Below are positions 9,067 to 18,802 of a stretch of 64,000 nucleotides of DNA, in pieces (the first letter of the stretch is position 1; the number at the start of each line of letters is the position of its first letter). Under the pieces are notes generated by a model. It was given only the letters and a program-made list of their open reading frames with translations. It was not told the DNA's origin and ran no database searches. This DNA is from RYN-230 sp963720645 (lineage in GTDB: Bacteria > Actinomycetota > Actinomycetes > Streptosporangiales > Streptosporangiaceae). The position numbers and the translations under genes are program-made. Location: positions 62,001 to 126,000 of the forward strand of contig CAVRFX010000012.1 of assembly GCA_963720645.1 (NCBI GenBank). Direction: 5' to 3'.

Positions 9067-9561
9067 CTACGAGGCGGACTTGCCGTGCAGCGCGTCCTGG
9101 AGCTCCTGCTCGCCCTCCTTGGACAGGGAGGTCTTCAGGACCGTGCCGCCGAACTTGCTCATGGCCTCGACGGCCTTGTCCGGGGTGACCTTCTCGACCA
9201 TCAGGAACAGCGCCGAGGTGCCGGGCGTGAGCATGCCGCGGACCTGCTCCTGGAACTGGCGGTCGATGCCGGATTTGGTCACCTTGCCCATCAGCGCGCC
9301 GAGACCGGCGCCGATGGCGATCCCGAAGACGGGGACGAAGAACAGCAGGCCGAACAGCAGGCCCCAGAACATGCCCCAGCTCGCCCCGGCACCGACCGGG
9401 TTGTGGCTGGTGTGCACGTGGTACTTGCCCTCGTCGTCGCGGACGATCACGGCGATCGCGTCAGGCTCGATGATGAGGTCCTTGGCCAGCCGCCGCGCCT
9501 CATCCGCCGCCGCCTCGGCGGTCGCCTGGTCGGGGTATCCGATCGCAATCAGGTCAGACAT
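9067..9561 (-). CDS. DUF1269 family membrane-associated protein
   Basis: 164 residues from ATG 9561. The start MSDLIAIGYPDQATAEAA, a central glycine-rich hydrophobic hairpin (WGMFWGLLFGLLFFVPVFGIAIGAGLGALMG, about 84-114) and the ending FGGTVLKTSLSKE are diagnostic of DUF1269. The hairpin suggests membrane insertion. The family is widely induced by stress but has no defined biochemical role. It is divergent from the small gene at 9758 and followed by the hairpin at 8982. Confidence 0.85.
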   Translation of the reverse strand: MSDLIAIGYPDQATAEAAADEARRLAKDLIIEPDAIAVIVRDDEGKYHVHTSHNPVGAGASWGMFWGLLFGLLFFVPVFGIAIGAGLGALMGKVTKSGIDRQFQEQVRGMLTPGTSALFLMVEKVTPDKAVEAMSKFGGTVLKTSLSKEGEQELQDALHGKSAS

Positions 9562-9680
9562 GGCGTTTCATATCTCCTTCTGCTGGGGTTGCGGCCCAGT
9601 CCACCAGCCCGGCCGGGCCCGCGCCCCACCCGCTATGGGTGACCCCCGCGCGGGACTGCCACCCGACAGCGGGGCAGCGG

Positions 9681-9717
9681 GTGATGACACCCCGGCCCCG
9701 ATGAGGGATAAAGGTGC
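9681..9717 (+). promoter_or_regulatory. Shared upstream motif, copy B
   Basis: GTGAT, CACC, four bases, CCCCGAT (9697-9703), then AAAGGTG, in the same order as at 981-1020. GATAAA at 9707-9712 could serve as a -10 box. A short hairpin (CTCAGCC/GGCTGAG, 9717-9733) follows in the leader of the 9758 gene. Confidence 0.4.
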
Positions 9718-9757
9718 TCAGCCACGGGCTGAGAACCGCCCGTCACCGGAGGGGCAC

Positions 9758-9988
9758 ATGATGACCAGGCCGAACGCCGCCGCCAGCCGGTACCGGATCG
9801 TGCTCCGTGGCGAGTGCCGGACGCTGCTGGCCGGGATCCTGGAGGGGGCCAAGATCGAGTACGGCTCCGGGGAGACCTGCGTCACGGCATCCGTGCGCGA
9901 CGAGTCGGAGTTCTACGGCCTGCTGGACCGGTTCCAGGACCTCGCGCTGCATATCGTCCACCTCGACGAGCTCGGCCCGGCGTGCTGA
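9758..9988 (+). CDS. Small hypothetical protein, paralogue of the 1106 protein
   Basis: 76 residues from ATG 9758 (a second ATG follows at once), with GGAGGGG upstream. Unknown function. Residues 12-20 (YRIVLRGEC), the central ETCVTAS and the ending GLLDRFQDLALHIVHLDEL match the spacing of the 82-residue protein at 1106, so the two are probably paralogues. The upstream regions also share a motif. The gene is divergent from the DUF1269 gene across 196 bp, which suggests membership of the same stress regulon (inference). Confidence 0.7.
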   Translation: MMTRPNAAASRYRIVLRGECRTLLAGILEGAKIEYGSGETCVTASVRDESEFYGLLDRFQDLALHIVHLDELGPAC

Positions 9989-10037
9989 CCCGGGCCGGCC
10001 GGCCGCCACCCGGTGACGGTTCCCGGGGTCTGCAGCA

Positions 10038-10093
10038 GGCAGGTCAGGGGCAGGCAGGTCGGGGCAGGCTGGTCAGGGGCAGGCTGGTCACGG
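10038..10093. repeat. Imperfect 15-bp tandem repeat at the 3' end of map
   Basis: Four imperfect units based on GGCAGGCTGGTCAGG, of 11-16 bases. The last overlaps the stop codon of the methionine aminopeptidase gene. It looks like slippage-derived sequence. Confidence 0.6.
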
Positions 10094-10855
10094 CAGGGTG
10101 AGGATGCGCGGGCCGGAGTCGGTGATGGCCACGCTGTGCTCCACGTGCGCGGCCCGGCTGCCGTCGGTGGTGCGCAGCGCCCACCCGTCCGGCGCGACCC
10201 GGAACTCGTCGCCGCCCCCGGCCATCAGCATGGGCTCGATGGCCAGCGCCAGGCCGGGCCGCAGCCGGAAGCCCTTGCCCGGACGGCCCTCGTTGGGGAC
10301 GTGCGGGTCCTCGTGCATCTGGCGGCCGATGCCGTGGCCGCCGAACCCGGACGGGATGCCGTACCTCGCCGACCGGCCGATGCTGCCGATCGCGTGCGAG
10401 ATGTCCCCGATCCGGGCTCCGGCCACCGCGGCGGCGATCCCGGCCGCGAGGGCCTTCTCCGCGGTCTCGATGAGCAGCAGGTCGGCCGGCCGGGGCGTGC
10501 CCACGATGAAGCTGGTCGCCGCGTCCCCGGTCCAGCCGTCCAGCGTCGCCCCGCAGTCGATGCTGACCAGGTCGCCGTCCTTGAGCACGTAGCCGCCGGG
10601 GATGCCGTGCACGATCGTGTCGTTCACCGACGCGCAGATCACCGCGGGGAACGGGGTCGGCGCGAACGACGGGTGATAGTTCAGGAACGGCGAGGTGGCG
10701 CCGGCCTGGCGGATCACCGCGTGCGCCGCCTCGTCGAGCTCGCTCAGGCTGACGCCTACCGCAGCCGCCTCGCGGGCCGCAGCCAGGCACCCGGCGACCA
10801 CCCGCCCCGCCTCCCGCATCGCGTCCAGCGCCTCGCCGTTCTTGATCTCCACCAT
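10088..10855 (-). CDS. map: Methionine aminopeptidase, type I
   Basis: 255 residues from ATG 10855. It removes the initiator methionine from nascent proteins in the cytoplasm. All dimetal ligands are present: Asp100, Asp111, His174, Glu207 and Glu239; His83 (HGIPGG) and the MHEDPHVPN segment complete the active site. The length and ligand spacing match type I bacterial enzymes. It stands alone here rather than in the ribosomal-protein operon, so it may be an additional copy (inference). No N-terminal SH3-binding extension is present. Confidence 0.95.
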   Translation of the reverse strand: MVEIKNGEALDAMREAGRVVAGCLAAAREAAAVGVSLSELDEAAHAVIRQAGATSPFLNYHPSFAPTPFPAVICASVNDTIVHGIPGGYVLKDGDLVSIDCGATLDGWTGDAATSFIVGTPRPADLLLIETAEKALAAGIAAAVAGARIGDISHAIGSIGRSARYGIPSGFGGHGIGRQMHEDPHVPNEGRPGKGFRLRPGLALAIEPMLMAGGGDEFRVAPDGWALRTTDGSRAAHVEHSVAITDSGPRILTLP

Positions 10856-11048
10856 GTCCTGCCGTGCTCCTCCGTGGTCTCATCCGCCGTCCCCGGCGCC
10901 CGCTCGCCGCCCCCCGCCGCCTGGCCTGCCTCACCCGCCCGCGCCCGGCCCCGCCCGCCATCCTGGCCGGCCTGACCGCAGGCAGGGGCGCGCGACGGTC
11001 TTCGTTGCGGAGAAATAACGCGAGCCACCGCCCTGCGGAGCCGGCCGG

Positions 11049-12912
11049 CTAATCCTCAGCCCGGCCGCCGAGGTGGTGGGCCAGGAACCGCTCGGCTGCG
11101 GCGTAGAACCTCAGCCGGTTCTCCGGCTTGGCGAAGCCGTGTCCCTCGTCGGAAAACAGCAGGTACTCGTGTTCGATTCCCGCGTTCTCCAGGGCCGCGA
11201 CGATCTGCTCGGACTCGGCCTGCTTGACCCGCGGATCGTTCGCGCCCTGCGCGATCAGCAGCGGGATCCTGATCTCCGCCGCCCGCGACAGCGGGGAGCG
11301 TGACCAGAGGAAATCGGCGTCCTTATCAGGGTCGCCGACCCGGTTATGGAACTGCGCGATCATCGGGGCCCAGTAGGGCGGGATGGTCTCGATCAGCGTC
11401 TTCAGGTTCGACGGGCCGACGATGTCCACGGCGCAGCGGAACAGGTCCGGCGTGAACGCCGCGCCGGCCAGCGCCGCGTAGCCGCCGTACGACCCGCCGT
11501 AGATGGCCACCCGGCCCGGATCCGCCCAGTTCTGGCTCGGCGCCACGGGCCTGGCCGGTCACGTAGGCCACCGCGTCCGACAGGTCGTCCTGCATCCGGC
11601 CGCCCCATTCGCGGTCGCCGGCGTTCACGAACGCCTTGCCGTACCCGGTCGAGCCGCGGAAGTTGACCTGCACGCACAGGTAGCCGCGGTTGGCCAGCCA
11701 CTGCGCCTCCGGGTCGAAGCCCCACGCGTCCCGGGCCCACGGGCCGCCGTGCACGTCGAGCACCATGGGCAGGTCCCGCCGGCCGGCACCCGGCGGGAAC
11801 GTCGCGTACCCGTGGATCGTCAGGCCGTCCCGGGCGGTGAACGAGAACGGCTCCATCGGGGCCAGCTCGTACCGGTCCAGCTCGGGGCGGCTGTCGAACA
11901 GGAACTCAGCCGTCCGGGTGCGCCGGTCATAGCCGAAGTAGGAGACCGGCCCGGCGTCGGTGTTGAACGCCACCAGCCACGTCTCGTCCGCGTCGTCGTG
12001 GTCGGTGAGCGACGGGTCACCCGGATGCAGCGCGCGGATCGCGGCCAGGTCGGGCTCGAGCGCCGGGTCCAGTACCCGGTATTCCATCCGGTCCTTGAGG
12101 AACGAGACGACCTGGGGTTCGCGGGTGTCCGGGTGCAGCCGGATGTCCGCCACATCGGCCTCCGGGTCCTCCGCCAGCACCTGCTCGGCCCCGCTGGCCA
12201 GGTCGATGCGGACCAGCCGGCCGGTGTCCGCGCCCACCGAGCTGATCCCCAGCAGGGACCGGCCATCCTCGCTGAACGCGACCGGCCCGCTGGTCAGCGC
12301 GTCCTCGGCGGAGATGGTCAGCAGCGGCCGCCAGTCCCCGGCCGCCGTGCCGCGCACCATGACCACCATGCCCCCGTCAGGCTGCGGCGCGATCCCGGCC
12401 CGGATGGCCAGCTCGCTGTCGGCGACCCAGCCCACGAACCCGGGGTTCTCGACCTCCTTGACCAGCTCACCGGTGGTCAGGTTCAGCCGGTACACGTCGT
12501 GCAGCTGCGGGTTGTCGCGGTTCAGCCCGACCAGGATCTCGGTCGGGAACTTCTTGTCGCCCGCGATCAGCTCGGTCTGCACGTCGTCGAACGGCGTCAG
12601 GTCCCGCCGCTGCATGGTCTCGATGTCAACGTCGTGCAGCCGCCAGTTCTCATCCCCGCCGGTGTCCTGCAGGTACAGCAGGTGCTGGCCGTCGTGCGCC
12701 CAGGCGAAGATGCGGATGCCGCGGTCGGTGTCGTCGGTGATCACCCGCGCCGCGGGCCAGTCCACGCCGTCGCCGCCGATCGGGGCGACCCAGACATTCA
12801 GCACCCCGTCGTGCGGGGCGATCCAGGCCAGCCGGGTTCCGTCGGGGGACAGGTGCGGATCAATGCGTTCCGGGTTCCCGAACAGAACCCGCCGCGGGAT
12901 GAGTTCAGCCAT
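11049..12912 (-). CDS. S9-family prolyl oligopeptidase-like peptidase, frameshifted
   Basis: An N-terminal beta-propeller (LSPDGTRLAWIAPHDG and similar blades) begins at ATG 12912. The catalytic alpha/beta-hydrolase domain follows but changes frame near 11555. Removing one C from a CCC run restores GQAVAPSQNWADPGRVAIYGG-type sequence and gives a 620-residue product of normal S9 length (1,863 nt). Ser in GGSYGG, Asp in GANDPRV and His in DEGHGF all lie after the shift, so the gene as written would lack its triad. A consensus sequencing error is the simplest explanation. It is divergent from the amidohydrolase. Confidence 0.85.
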
Positions 12913-13001
12913 GGGCCATGCCTACCATGCCTGCTGTTGTCCGCAGTACCATCGCCGCGTGCTGAGATGTCTCCCGGCCCGGTGCCCATGAGGCGGGCCG
13001 C

Positions 13002-14328
13002 GTGAGGCCGGACGACCTGGTCATCCGGTCCGGCTATGTGGTGACCATGGACCCGGGGCTCGGGGACCTCCCGGACGGCGACGTCCTGGTGACCGGCGGG
13101 CGCATCGCCGCGGTCGGCACCGGCCTGGGCGCGGGCGGGGCCCGGGAGCTGGACGCCCGCGGGATGATCGTGGCGCCCGGCCTGGTCAACACCCACTGGC
13201 ACATGTGGAACACGCTGCTGCGCAGCATGTCCGGCGGCATGCCGGGGGGACCGGCCAGCCGGCTACTTCTCGGTGTCGCTCGGGCTCGGGCAGGCCTTCA
13301 CCGACCAGGACAACTACCAGGGCACCCTGCTGGCCTGCGCCGAGGCCATCAACTCCGGGATCACCACGGTGCACGACTGGTCGCACAACGTCCGCGCGCC
13401 CGCCCACGCCGAGGCTGAACTGCGCGCGCTGGCTGAAGCCGGGCTGCGGGCCCGCTACTCCTACGGCTACTCGGCCGGGCACCCCAACGACCAGGCCATG
13501 GACACCGACGGGCTGCGGGCGCTGCACCGGGACTGGGACGCGGGCCCGGGCGCCGGCGGGCTACTGACACTGGGCATGGCCTGCCGGGGCCTGGGGGGCA
13601 GCAACCCGGCCATGCGGGTGCCGCCCGGGGTCTACCAGCGGGAGATGGCCGCCGCCCGCGAGCTCGGCCTCCCGGTCACCGTGCACGCCTCCGGGCCGCC
13701 CGCCGCGGCCGGGCAGATCGCCGCGCTGGCCGCCGCGGGCCTGCTCGGGCCGGACCTGCAGGTGGTGCACGCCAACAGCGCGACTCCGGCGGAAATCGCC
13801 CAGCTCGCGGAGGCGGGCTGTGCGGTGAGCCTGTCGCCGTTCAGCGAGCTGCTGATCGGCTACGGGCTCCCGCGGACGGCGGAACTGCTCGCGGCCGGGA
13901 TCCGGGTCGGCCTGTCCGTGGACACGACCGCGCTGACCGGCAACGCCGACATGTTCGCGATCATGAAACTGACCCAGGGCCTGATCAACGCCACGGCCCA
14001 TCAGGAGTTCGCGTGCACCGCCCGGCAGGCGCTGGCCCTCGGCACCCTCGAGGGAGCCCGGTCGCTGGGCCTGGACGGCGTGACCGGGTCGCTCACCCCG
14101 GGCAAGCGGGCCGACATCATCCTGGTCGCCACCGGGCACCCGAACCTGGGCGTGCTCACCGACCCCGCCGGGTTGCTGGTCACCGCGGCCCAGCCCGGCA
14201 ACGTGGACACCGTGCTGGCCGACGGCCAGATCCTCAAGCGCGGCGGGGCGCTGGTCACGCTGGACGGCGAGCGGATCGGCGCGCAGGCCCGCGAGGCCCT
14301 GGCCCGGGTCCGGGCTCGCGCCGCCTAG
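13002..14328 (+). CDS. Amidohydrolase (cytosine deaminase/TRZ-ATZ type), frameshifted
   Basis: The metal-dependent hydrolase starts at GTG 13002 with VIRSGYVVTMDP and carries the metal motif HWH in GLVNTHWHMWN. It then changes frame at a run of six G (about 13244-13249). With five G the frame continues MPGDRPAGYFSVSLGLGQ and gives 441 residues. Downstream are VHDWSHN, VHASGPP, the SPFSE segment and a SVDTTALTG motif with the metal Asp. The substrate is unknown; relatives deaminate cytosine, triazines or guanine-like rings. The single extra base looks like a homopolymer error. Confidence 0.85.
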
Positions 14329-14383
14329 CACGGCGGTGACCGGGGCGGGCGGCCTGGCACGGCGGTGACCGGGGCGGGCGGCC
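14328..14383. repeat. 27-bp direct tandem duplication
   Basis: Two identical 27-base units (14328-14354 and 14357-14383) beginning GCACGGCGGTGACC, separated by TG. The first overlaps the last base of the amidohydrolase stop codon. The unit lies between two convergent genes. Confidence 0.85.
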
Positions 14384-14429
14384 CATGCTTTACTACCCCG
14401 GCGCCGGTGCGGAGTGCTTTGGCCGCGGT

Positions 14430-14446
14430 GATAACAGCAAGGAGCG
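14430..14446 (+). repeat. Dispersed 17-bp motif, copy 1
   Basis: GATAACAGCAAGGAGCG, matching GATAACAGCAA-NNN-GCG, in the convergent intergenic region four bases from the MFS stop codon. Four other copies occur in the window (23653, 23719, 23870 and 36822). Confidence 0.75.
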
Positions 14447-14450
14447 CTGG

Positions 14451-15812
14451 TCACTCTCCGTGGCGGAGAAGCACCGCGGGCAGCATGAGCAGGCAGGCGG
14501 CCGCGAGGACCGCCCCGAACCACCGGACCGACGCGGCCAGCCCGAGCAGCGTGGCGAGCAGGCCCACGCCCACGGTGACCAGTCCGCTGCCCGCGTAGGT
14601 CACCACGTAGAACATGGAGACGGTGCCGGCCCGGGCCCCGGCCGGGGCGATCTCGTTGATCTGCCGCAGGCCGCCCATGAACGCCAGCCCCTGGCCGCAG
14701 CCCGCCACTGCCATGGCCGCGAACAGCACGGCCGCGCTGCCTGCCCGGCCGGCCGTGATGAGCCCGGCGGCGATGAGCCCGAGCAGGCCGCCGGCCAGGG
14801 CGGCCAGCCCGGCCGCCTGGGCCCGGGCCGGGTCCCACGACCGGCAGACGGCCTGGGCGAGCGCCGCGACCAGCAGCAGCGAGCCAGCCGCAGTGCCGTC
14901 AACGAACAGGTTGCTGCCGCCCAGCGCCGCCGCCGCGTAGGACGGAACCAGGGCCAGCACCACGTACGCCACCGCCCAGGCCAGCAGGCTCACCACGGCC
15001 GGGGTCAGGAACGCGGCGCGAACCGGCGCCGGGAGGCTCGGCCACCGGGGCTGCCATCGCTGGCCCGTCCTCCCCAGCGAGCCGGGCAGCAGCACCACCA
15101 CGGCCACGGCCGGGACCAGCAGCGCGATCTCCACCAGGTAGCTGAGGACCCGCGGGGCGGGGGCGTACTGTGCGAGCGCCCCGGCCAGCACCGGACCCAA
15201 CCCGACGGCCGCGGTGGTCGCCGTCGCGGCCAGGAACGACGCGCGGGCCCGCCGCCCGCGCGGCTCGGTCAGCACCAGCCCCGCGGTGAGCGCCCCGGAG
15301 CAGGTGCCGACGGCCAGTCCCTGCACCGCCCGGCCCGCGAACAGCCAGCCCGGTCCCGCGGCCGCGGCCAGCAGGGCCGAGCCGCAGGCCGCCGCCACCA
15401 GCCCGGCCACCAGCACGGGGCGGTAACCGGCCGTGTCGGCGAGCGGGCCGCAGACCAGCAGGGCCACCACGACCGCCGCCGCGTAGACGGCCACCAGCAG
15501 CGTCACATCCAGCGGCGTGAGGCCGAACACGCGCTCGTCGCCGGCGTACAGGGGGGTGGCCAGATTCGTCCCGGTCAGCAGGACGGTCAGGGCATACCCC
15601 AGCCCGGCGAAGCGCAGGCGGCCGGGCTGGCCCCGGGCCTGGCCCGGGGGCTGGTCATGCGGCTGGCCGGGGGGCGGGCCCTGTGGCTGGCTGCGCGGCT
15701 GGCCGGGGGGCTGGCCGTCAGCGGGCGGCGGCACGGGTGAGGGCCTCCCGGCCCGGACGGGTATACGGAAAGCCTGGGAGGGGTGACGGGATGGACGCAC
15801 TGACAGCGGCAC
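14451..15812 (-). CDS. MFS transporter with Pro/Gln-rich N-terminal extension
   Basis: 453 residues from GTG 15812. About 12 hydrophobic segments begin at ALTVLLTGTNLATPLY, with the MFS loop GPLADTAGYRPVLV after helix 2 and the TEPRGRRARASF loop later. This suggests a drug/metabolite exporter, although the substrate is unknown. The first ~65 residues are low-complexity (repeated GQPPGQPxxQP), encoded by a GC-rich DNA repeat at 15640-15730. A GTG near 15735 could be the true start and would remove part of it. It is divergent from the gene at 15838 by 25 bp. Confidence 0.8.
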   Translation of the reverse strand: MPLSVRPSRHPSQAFRIPVRAGRPSPVPPPADGQPPGQPRSQPQGPPPGQPHDQPPGQARGQPGRLRFAGLGYALTVLLTGTNLATPLYAGDERVFGLTPLDVTLLVAVYAAAVVVALLVCGPLADTAGYRPVLVAGLVAAACGSALLAAAAGPGWLFAGRAVQGLAVGTCSGALTAGLVLTEPRGRRARASFLAATATTAAVGLGPVLAGALAQYAPAPRVLSYLVEIALLVPAVAVVVLLPGSLGRTGQRWQPRWPSLPAPVRAAFLTPAVVSLLAWAVAYVVLALVPSYAAAALGGSNLFVDGTAAGSLLLVAALAQAVCRSWDPARAQAAGLAALAGGLLGLIAAGLITAGRAGSAAVLFAAMAVAGCGQGLAFMGGLRQINEIAPAGARAGTVSMFYVVTYAGSGLVTVGVGLLATLLGLAASVRWFGAVLAAACLLMLPAVLLRHGE

Positions 15813-15837
15813 GCCGCGGCGCCGGGACGGCGGGACC

Positions 15838-16392
15838 GTGGCACCTCACCTGAGACACCCCGGCCGGGACGAGATCCGGGAAGCCGTCCTGTACAGCACC
15901 GCCCTGGCCCTCGCCTGCCTGGCTACCTTCTGGCTCGCCAGCACGATCGTGACCCACCTGTACGTGGTTCCCCGGGCTGACCACCTCCTGGGCGGCCTGT
16001 GGGCCGTGATCGCGACGATCTTCGTGTTCCGGGAGAGCTACACGGGGAGCAGGAGCGCCGCGGTGTCCCGGATGGCGGCCACCTCGGTGAGCTTCGTGCT
16101 GTGCCTCATCTACCTGATCTTCCTGCCCTTCCATGTCTGGGCCATGGCCGTCCTGATCGGGCTGAGCGTCCTGGCCACCACGCTGGCCGGGCGCCCCGGC
16201 GACGCGATCACCGCCGCGATCACCACCACCGTGGTCATGGTCTCGGCCGGCGTCAGCCCGCACGACGCCTGGCAGCAGCCCATCTTCCGGTTCGCCGACA
16301 CCCTGATCGGCGTCGTCGTCGGCATCGCGGCCGCGTCCGCCGCCCTGCGCGTCATCCCGCGGGCGGATCACCCAGGCTCCGAGAGCACGTAG
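15838..16392 (+). CDS. FUSC/aromatic-acid-exporter-like membrane protein
   Basis: 184 residues from GTG 15838. Six hydrophobic segments, including GGLWAVIATIFVFRESYTGS followed by LIGVVVGIAAASAAL, resemble the membrane half of FUSC/ArAE exporters, in which the FRESY-like loop is conserved. The long soluble half of typical exporters is absent, so this is a membrane-only member. The stop overlaps the convergent GNAT gene by 25 bp. Confidence 0.7.
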   Translation: MAPHLRHPGRDEIREAVLYSTALALACLATFWLASTIVTHLYVVPRADHLLGGLWAVIATIFVFRESYTGSRSAAVSRMAATSVSFVLCLIYLIFLPFHVWAMAVLIGLSVLATTLAGRPGDAITAAITTTVVMVSAGVSPHDAWQQPIFRFADTLIGVVVGIAAASAALRVIPRADHPGSEST

Positions 16393-17312
16393 CGGACCCC
16401 GAAGGCGCGGTACCCGGCCCGTTCGAAGGCGGCAGCCATCGGCAGGTTCGTGGTGTCGGTCGTGGCCATGATCCGGGGCTCGCCGCGGCCGGCGTGGAAC
16501 AGGGTGGTCTCCGCGACCAGGTCGTCGATGTAGCCCCGGCCGCGCAATCCGGGGACCACGCCCAGGTAGCCCACCACCGCACCGTACGTGTTCCGGTTGG
16601 GCAGGATCATCCCGGCCAGCCGTCCCCCGGCGGCGGTGTAGGCCAGCCGCCACCAGTCCCGGTCACCTGGCATGGACAGGTAGATCTCCATATCCTCGCG
16701 CGCCTGGCGGTCCGCGCCCAGCGCGGCGACCTCGCGCCGCGTCATCACGTCCAGGCTGCCCACCGCTATCTGGCGGAACACCTCCAGGAACGCGTCGTCG
16801 TCCGGCTCGGGCCGCAGGATCAGCCGGCCGCTGGGGCGGGGGAGGCCCGCGTCCGGGGTCCACTCGAACCGGGTCCGCTCGAGCTCGTCGCTGAGCCCCG
16901 CCCGGGCGGCCGCCTCCCGCCGCCATCCGAGCGCCGCCACGGCCGCGGGGTCGGCGCGCCAGCCTGGCGGCAGGCCAATCTCGTAGCGCGGCGGGACCGT
17001 CCCGTGCGGCGGCCGCAGCGCCTGCTGCCCGGCCGCGATCAGCCCGGCCGCCAGGGCCACCCGGCCGGGCCGCGAATCGTCGGCGTACACGCAGTCCAGC
17101 GCGACGGGATGCGCGGCGTGGCCGAACCCCCACCAGACCGCGCGGGCCAGGATACGGCCGCCCTCCTCCGCGATCCACGTCCACTCCGGCCGGTACTGGT
17201 GGCGGGCCAGCTCGTCGCGGTAGCGGCCGGGCGGGACCACGCCAACCGCATCGGTGGACGGGCAGGCCAAGACGCGGGACAGGTCAGCGTCGGTGGTGGG
17301 TCGGATACGCAC
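16368..17312 (-). CDS. GNAT-family N-acetyltransferase, probably two-domain
   Basis: 314 residues from GTG 17312, with GGGGG upstream; the open frame to 17477 is Pro/Gly-rich and probably non-coding. The C-terminal half has the acetyl-CoA loop VVGYLGVVPGLRGRGYIDDLV and the TNLPMAAAFERAGYR helix typical of GNAT. The N-terminal half (IRPTTDADLSRVLA) looks like a second, degenerate GNAT fold. The substrate is unknown. Confidence 0.82.
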   Translation of the reverse strand: MRIRPTTDADLSRVLACPSTDAVGVVPPGRYRDELARHQYRPEWTWIAEEGGRILARAVWWGFGHAAHPVALDCVYADDSRPGRVALAAGLIAAGQQALRPPHGTVPPRYEIGLPPGWRADPAAVAALGWRREAAARAGLSDELERTRFEWTPDAGLPRPSGRLILRPEPDDDAFLEVFRQIAVGSLDVMTRREVAALGADRQAREDMEIYLSMPGDRDWWRLAYTAAGGRLAGMILPNRNTYGAVVGYLGVVPGLRGRGYIDDLVAETTLFHAGRGEPRIMATTDTTNLPMAAAFERAGYRAFGVRYVLSEPG

Positions 17313-17583
17313 ACAGCCCCCGGGTGGTTTGCGGAGGCGCGCCCGGCCCGGCAGCCGGGTGCCCAGTGGCCAGTCTCCGGGTCCCGGGTCCCCGGCTGCC
17401 CCGGGCCGGATACCCCGTGGCCGGGTGCCCGGCTCCCGGCCCTGGCCCGCCGGACACACTAGGCTCGGCCTGCTCACCGGTCAACGGGATTACGCCCGTC
17501 CTGATCGCCGCGGGGCCGGCCCGGCCCGCGGTCACCGGGGTTCCCGCAGTCCCGCCCGGTCCGCCCGCGCACCGGGAGATGCC

Positions 17584-18246
17584 ATGGCCAGCCGCTTCCT
17601 CTACCTGGTCCGGCACGGCGAGGCGGCGGAAGACGGCGGGCTGAGCGGCGCGGGCGAGGAACAGGCGCGCCGGACCGGCGAGCGGCTGAGGAACCTGCCG
17701 GTGACCCGGATCCATCACGGCCCGCTGCCCCGGGCCGCGCATACGGCCCGGCTGATCGCCGGCTGGCTGCCCGGCGTGCCGCTGGCCGAGTCCGCGGTAG
17801 TCGGCGACTACATCCCCGCCGACCCGGACCCGGCCGCGCTGCCGCCGTCTTACGCCCAGCTGGTCAGCAGCTTCACCGCGGCGGAGCGTGCTGCCCGGGC
17901 GGCGCTGGCGCAGGCGCCGATCGAGCAGTTCACCGGGGCGCCGGGGGAGGAGCCGGCCCGCGACGTGCACGAGCTGATCGTCACGCACAACTTCCTGATC
18001 GGCTGGTTCATCCGGCACGCGCTGTACGCTCCAGACTGGCGCTGGATCGGCCTGAACCAGCAGAACTGCGCGCTGACGGTGATCTTGTACCGGCCCGGCC
18101 TGCCGCCGTCGCTGGTCAGCTTCAACGACACCGGGCACCTGCCGGACCAGCTGCGCTGGACCGGGTTCCCGCCCCCGCTCCGCCCCCGCTGCGGCTGGCC
18201 GGCCGGCCCTATTCGCCTGTTTCCCCGTCCAGGGATTCGCGGATGA
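17584..18246 (+). CDS. Histidine phosphatase (phosphoglycerate mutase-like) family
   Basis: 220 residues from ATG 17584, with GGGAG upstream. The phosphate-binding RHGE is at residues 10-13 (LVRHGEAAEDGGLS), followed by a later Arg (PRAAHTARLIAG) and a second His in VTHNFLIGWF. This is the branch-1 histidine phosphatase pattern. The substrate is unknown. The final ~37 bp overlap the 3' end of the opposing DinB-like gene. The Pro/Arg-rich last 20 residues are probably a consequence of that overlap. Confidence 0.85.
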   Translation: MASRFLYLVRHGEAAEDGGLSGAGEEQARRTGERLRNLPVTRIHHGPLPRAAHTARLIAGWLPGVPLAESAVVGDYIPADPDPAALPPSYAQLVSSFTAAERAARAALAQAPIEQFTGAPGEEPARDVHELIVTHNFLIGWFIRHALYAPDWRWIGLNQQNCALTVILYRPGLPPSLVSFNDTGHLPDQLRWTGFPPPLRPRCGWPAGPIRLFPRPGIRG

Positions 18247-18748
18247 GGTCGGCGTGGCCGTTGTGCCGCGCATACTCCTCGATCATGTGGACCAGGATCC
18301 ACCGCAGGCTGGGGGCCCATCCGTCCGTTCCGGTGCGCCGGGACAGCAGGCCCAGGCCGCCGCCGGCCAGCGCCTCGGCGACCAGCTCACGGGAGCGGGC
18401 CGTGCTGTCCTGCCAGAGGGCCATGATCTGCTCCGGGGAGTCCCCGGCGGCCGAGTGCCAGTCCCAGTCGTGGTCGGCGTCCCAGTCCACCGCGGACCAT
18501 GGGAGCCCCGGGCCCCGGCCGTGCAGCCACTCCGAGAACCACCATTCCTCGACGTACGCCAGGTGCTTGAGCATCCCGCCCAGCGTCATCGATGACGCCG
18601 CGACCGTCGCGGCCAGGCCGGCCGCATCCAGCCCGGCGCACTTCCACGCCAGGGTGGCGCGCTGGTAGTCCAGGAAGCCCAGGAGGGTGGCGGTCTCGTC
18701 AGCCGCGATGGGAGGTTCCGGGCGGCCGTGCTCATCCACGTCGGTCAT
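18209..18748 (-). CDS. DinB/DUF664 family protein
   Basis: 179 residues from ATG 18748. The four-helix DinB-like fold is indicated by TLGGMLKHLAYVEEWWF (metal His in KHLAYVE) and LRWILVHMIEEYARHNGHADLIRE, which carries the other two His residues. DinB/DUF664 proteins are putative metal-dependent, thiol-linked enzymes. The 3' end overlaps the convergent histidine phosphatase. Confidence 0.88.
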   Translation of the reverse strand: MTDVDEHGRPEPPIAADETATLLGFLDYQRATLAWKCAGLDAAGLAATVAASSMTLGGMLKHLAYVEEWWFSEWLHGRGPGLPWSAVDWDADHDWDWHSAAGDSPEQIMALWQDSTARSRELVAEALAGGGLGLLSRRTGTDGWAPSLRWILVHMIEEYARHNGHADLIRESLDGETGE

Positions 18749-18802
18749 GGGCGAGGAGTCTAGGCGCTGCCCCGGACAGGGCGATGGGCCGCCGGCCCGG
18801 GC

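Noticed and set aside
11160..11185. TTCGATTCCCG resembling a tRNA T-arm
   Set aside because: It lies inside the S9 peptidase coding sequence and no acceptor or anticodon stem fits around it.
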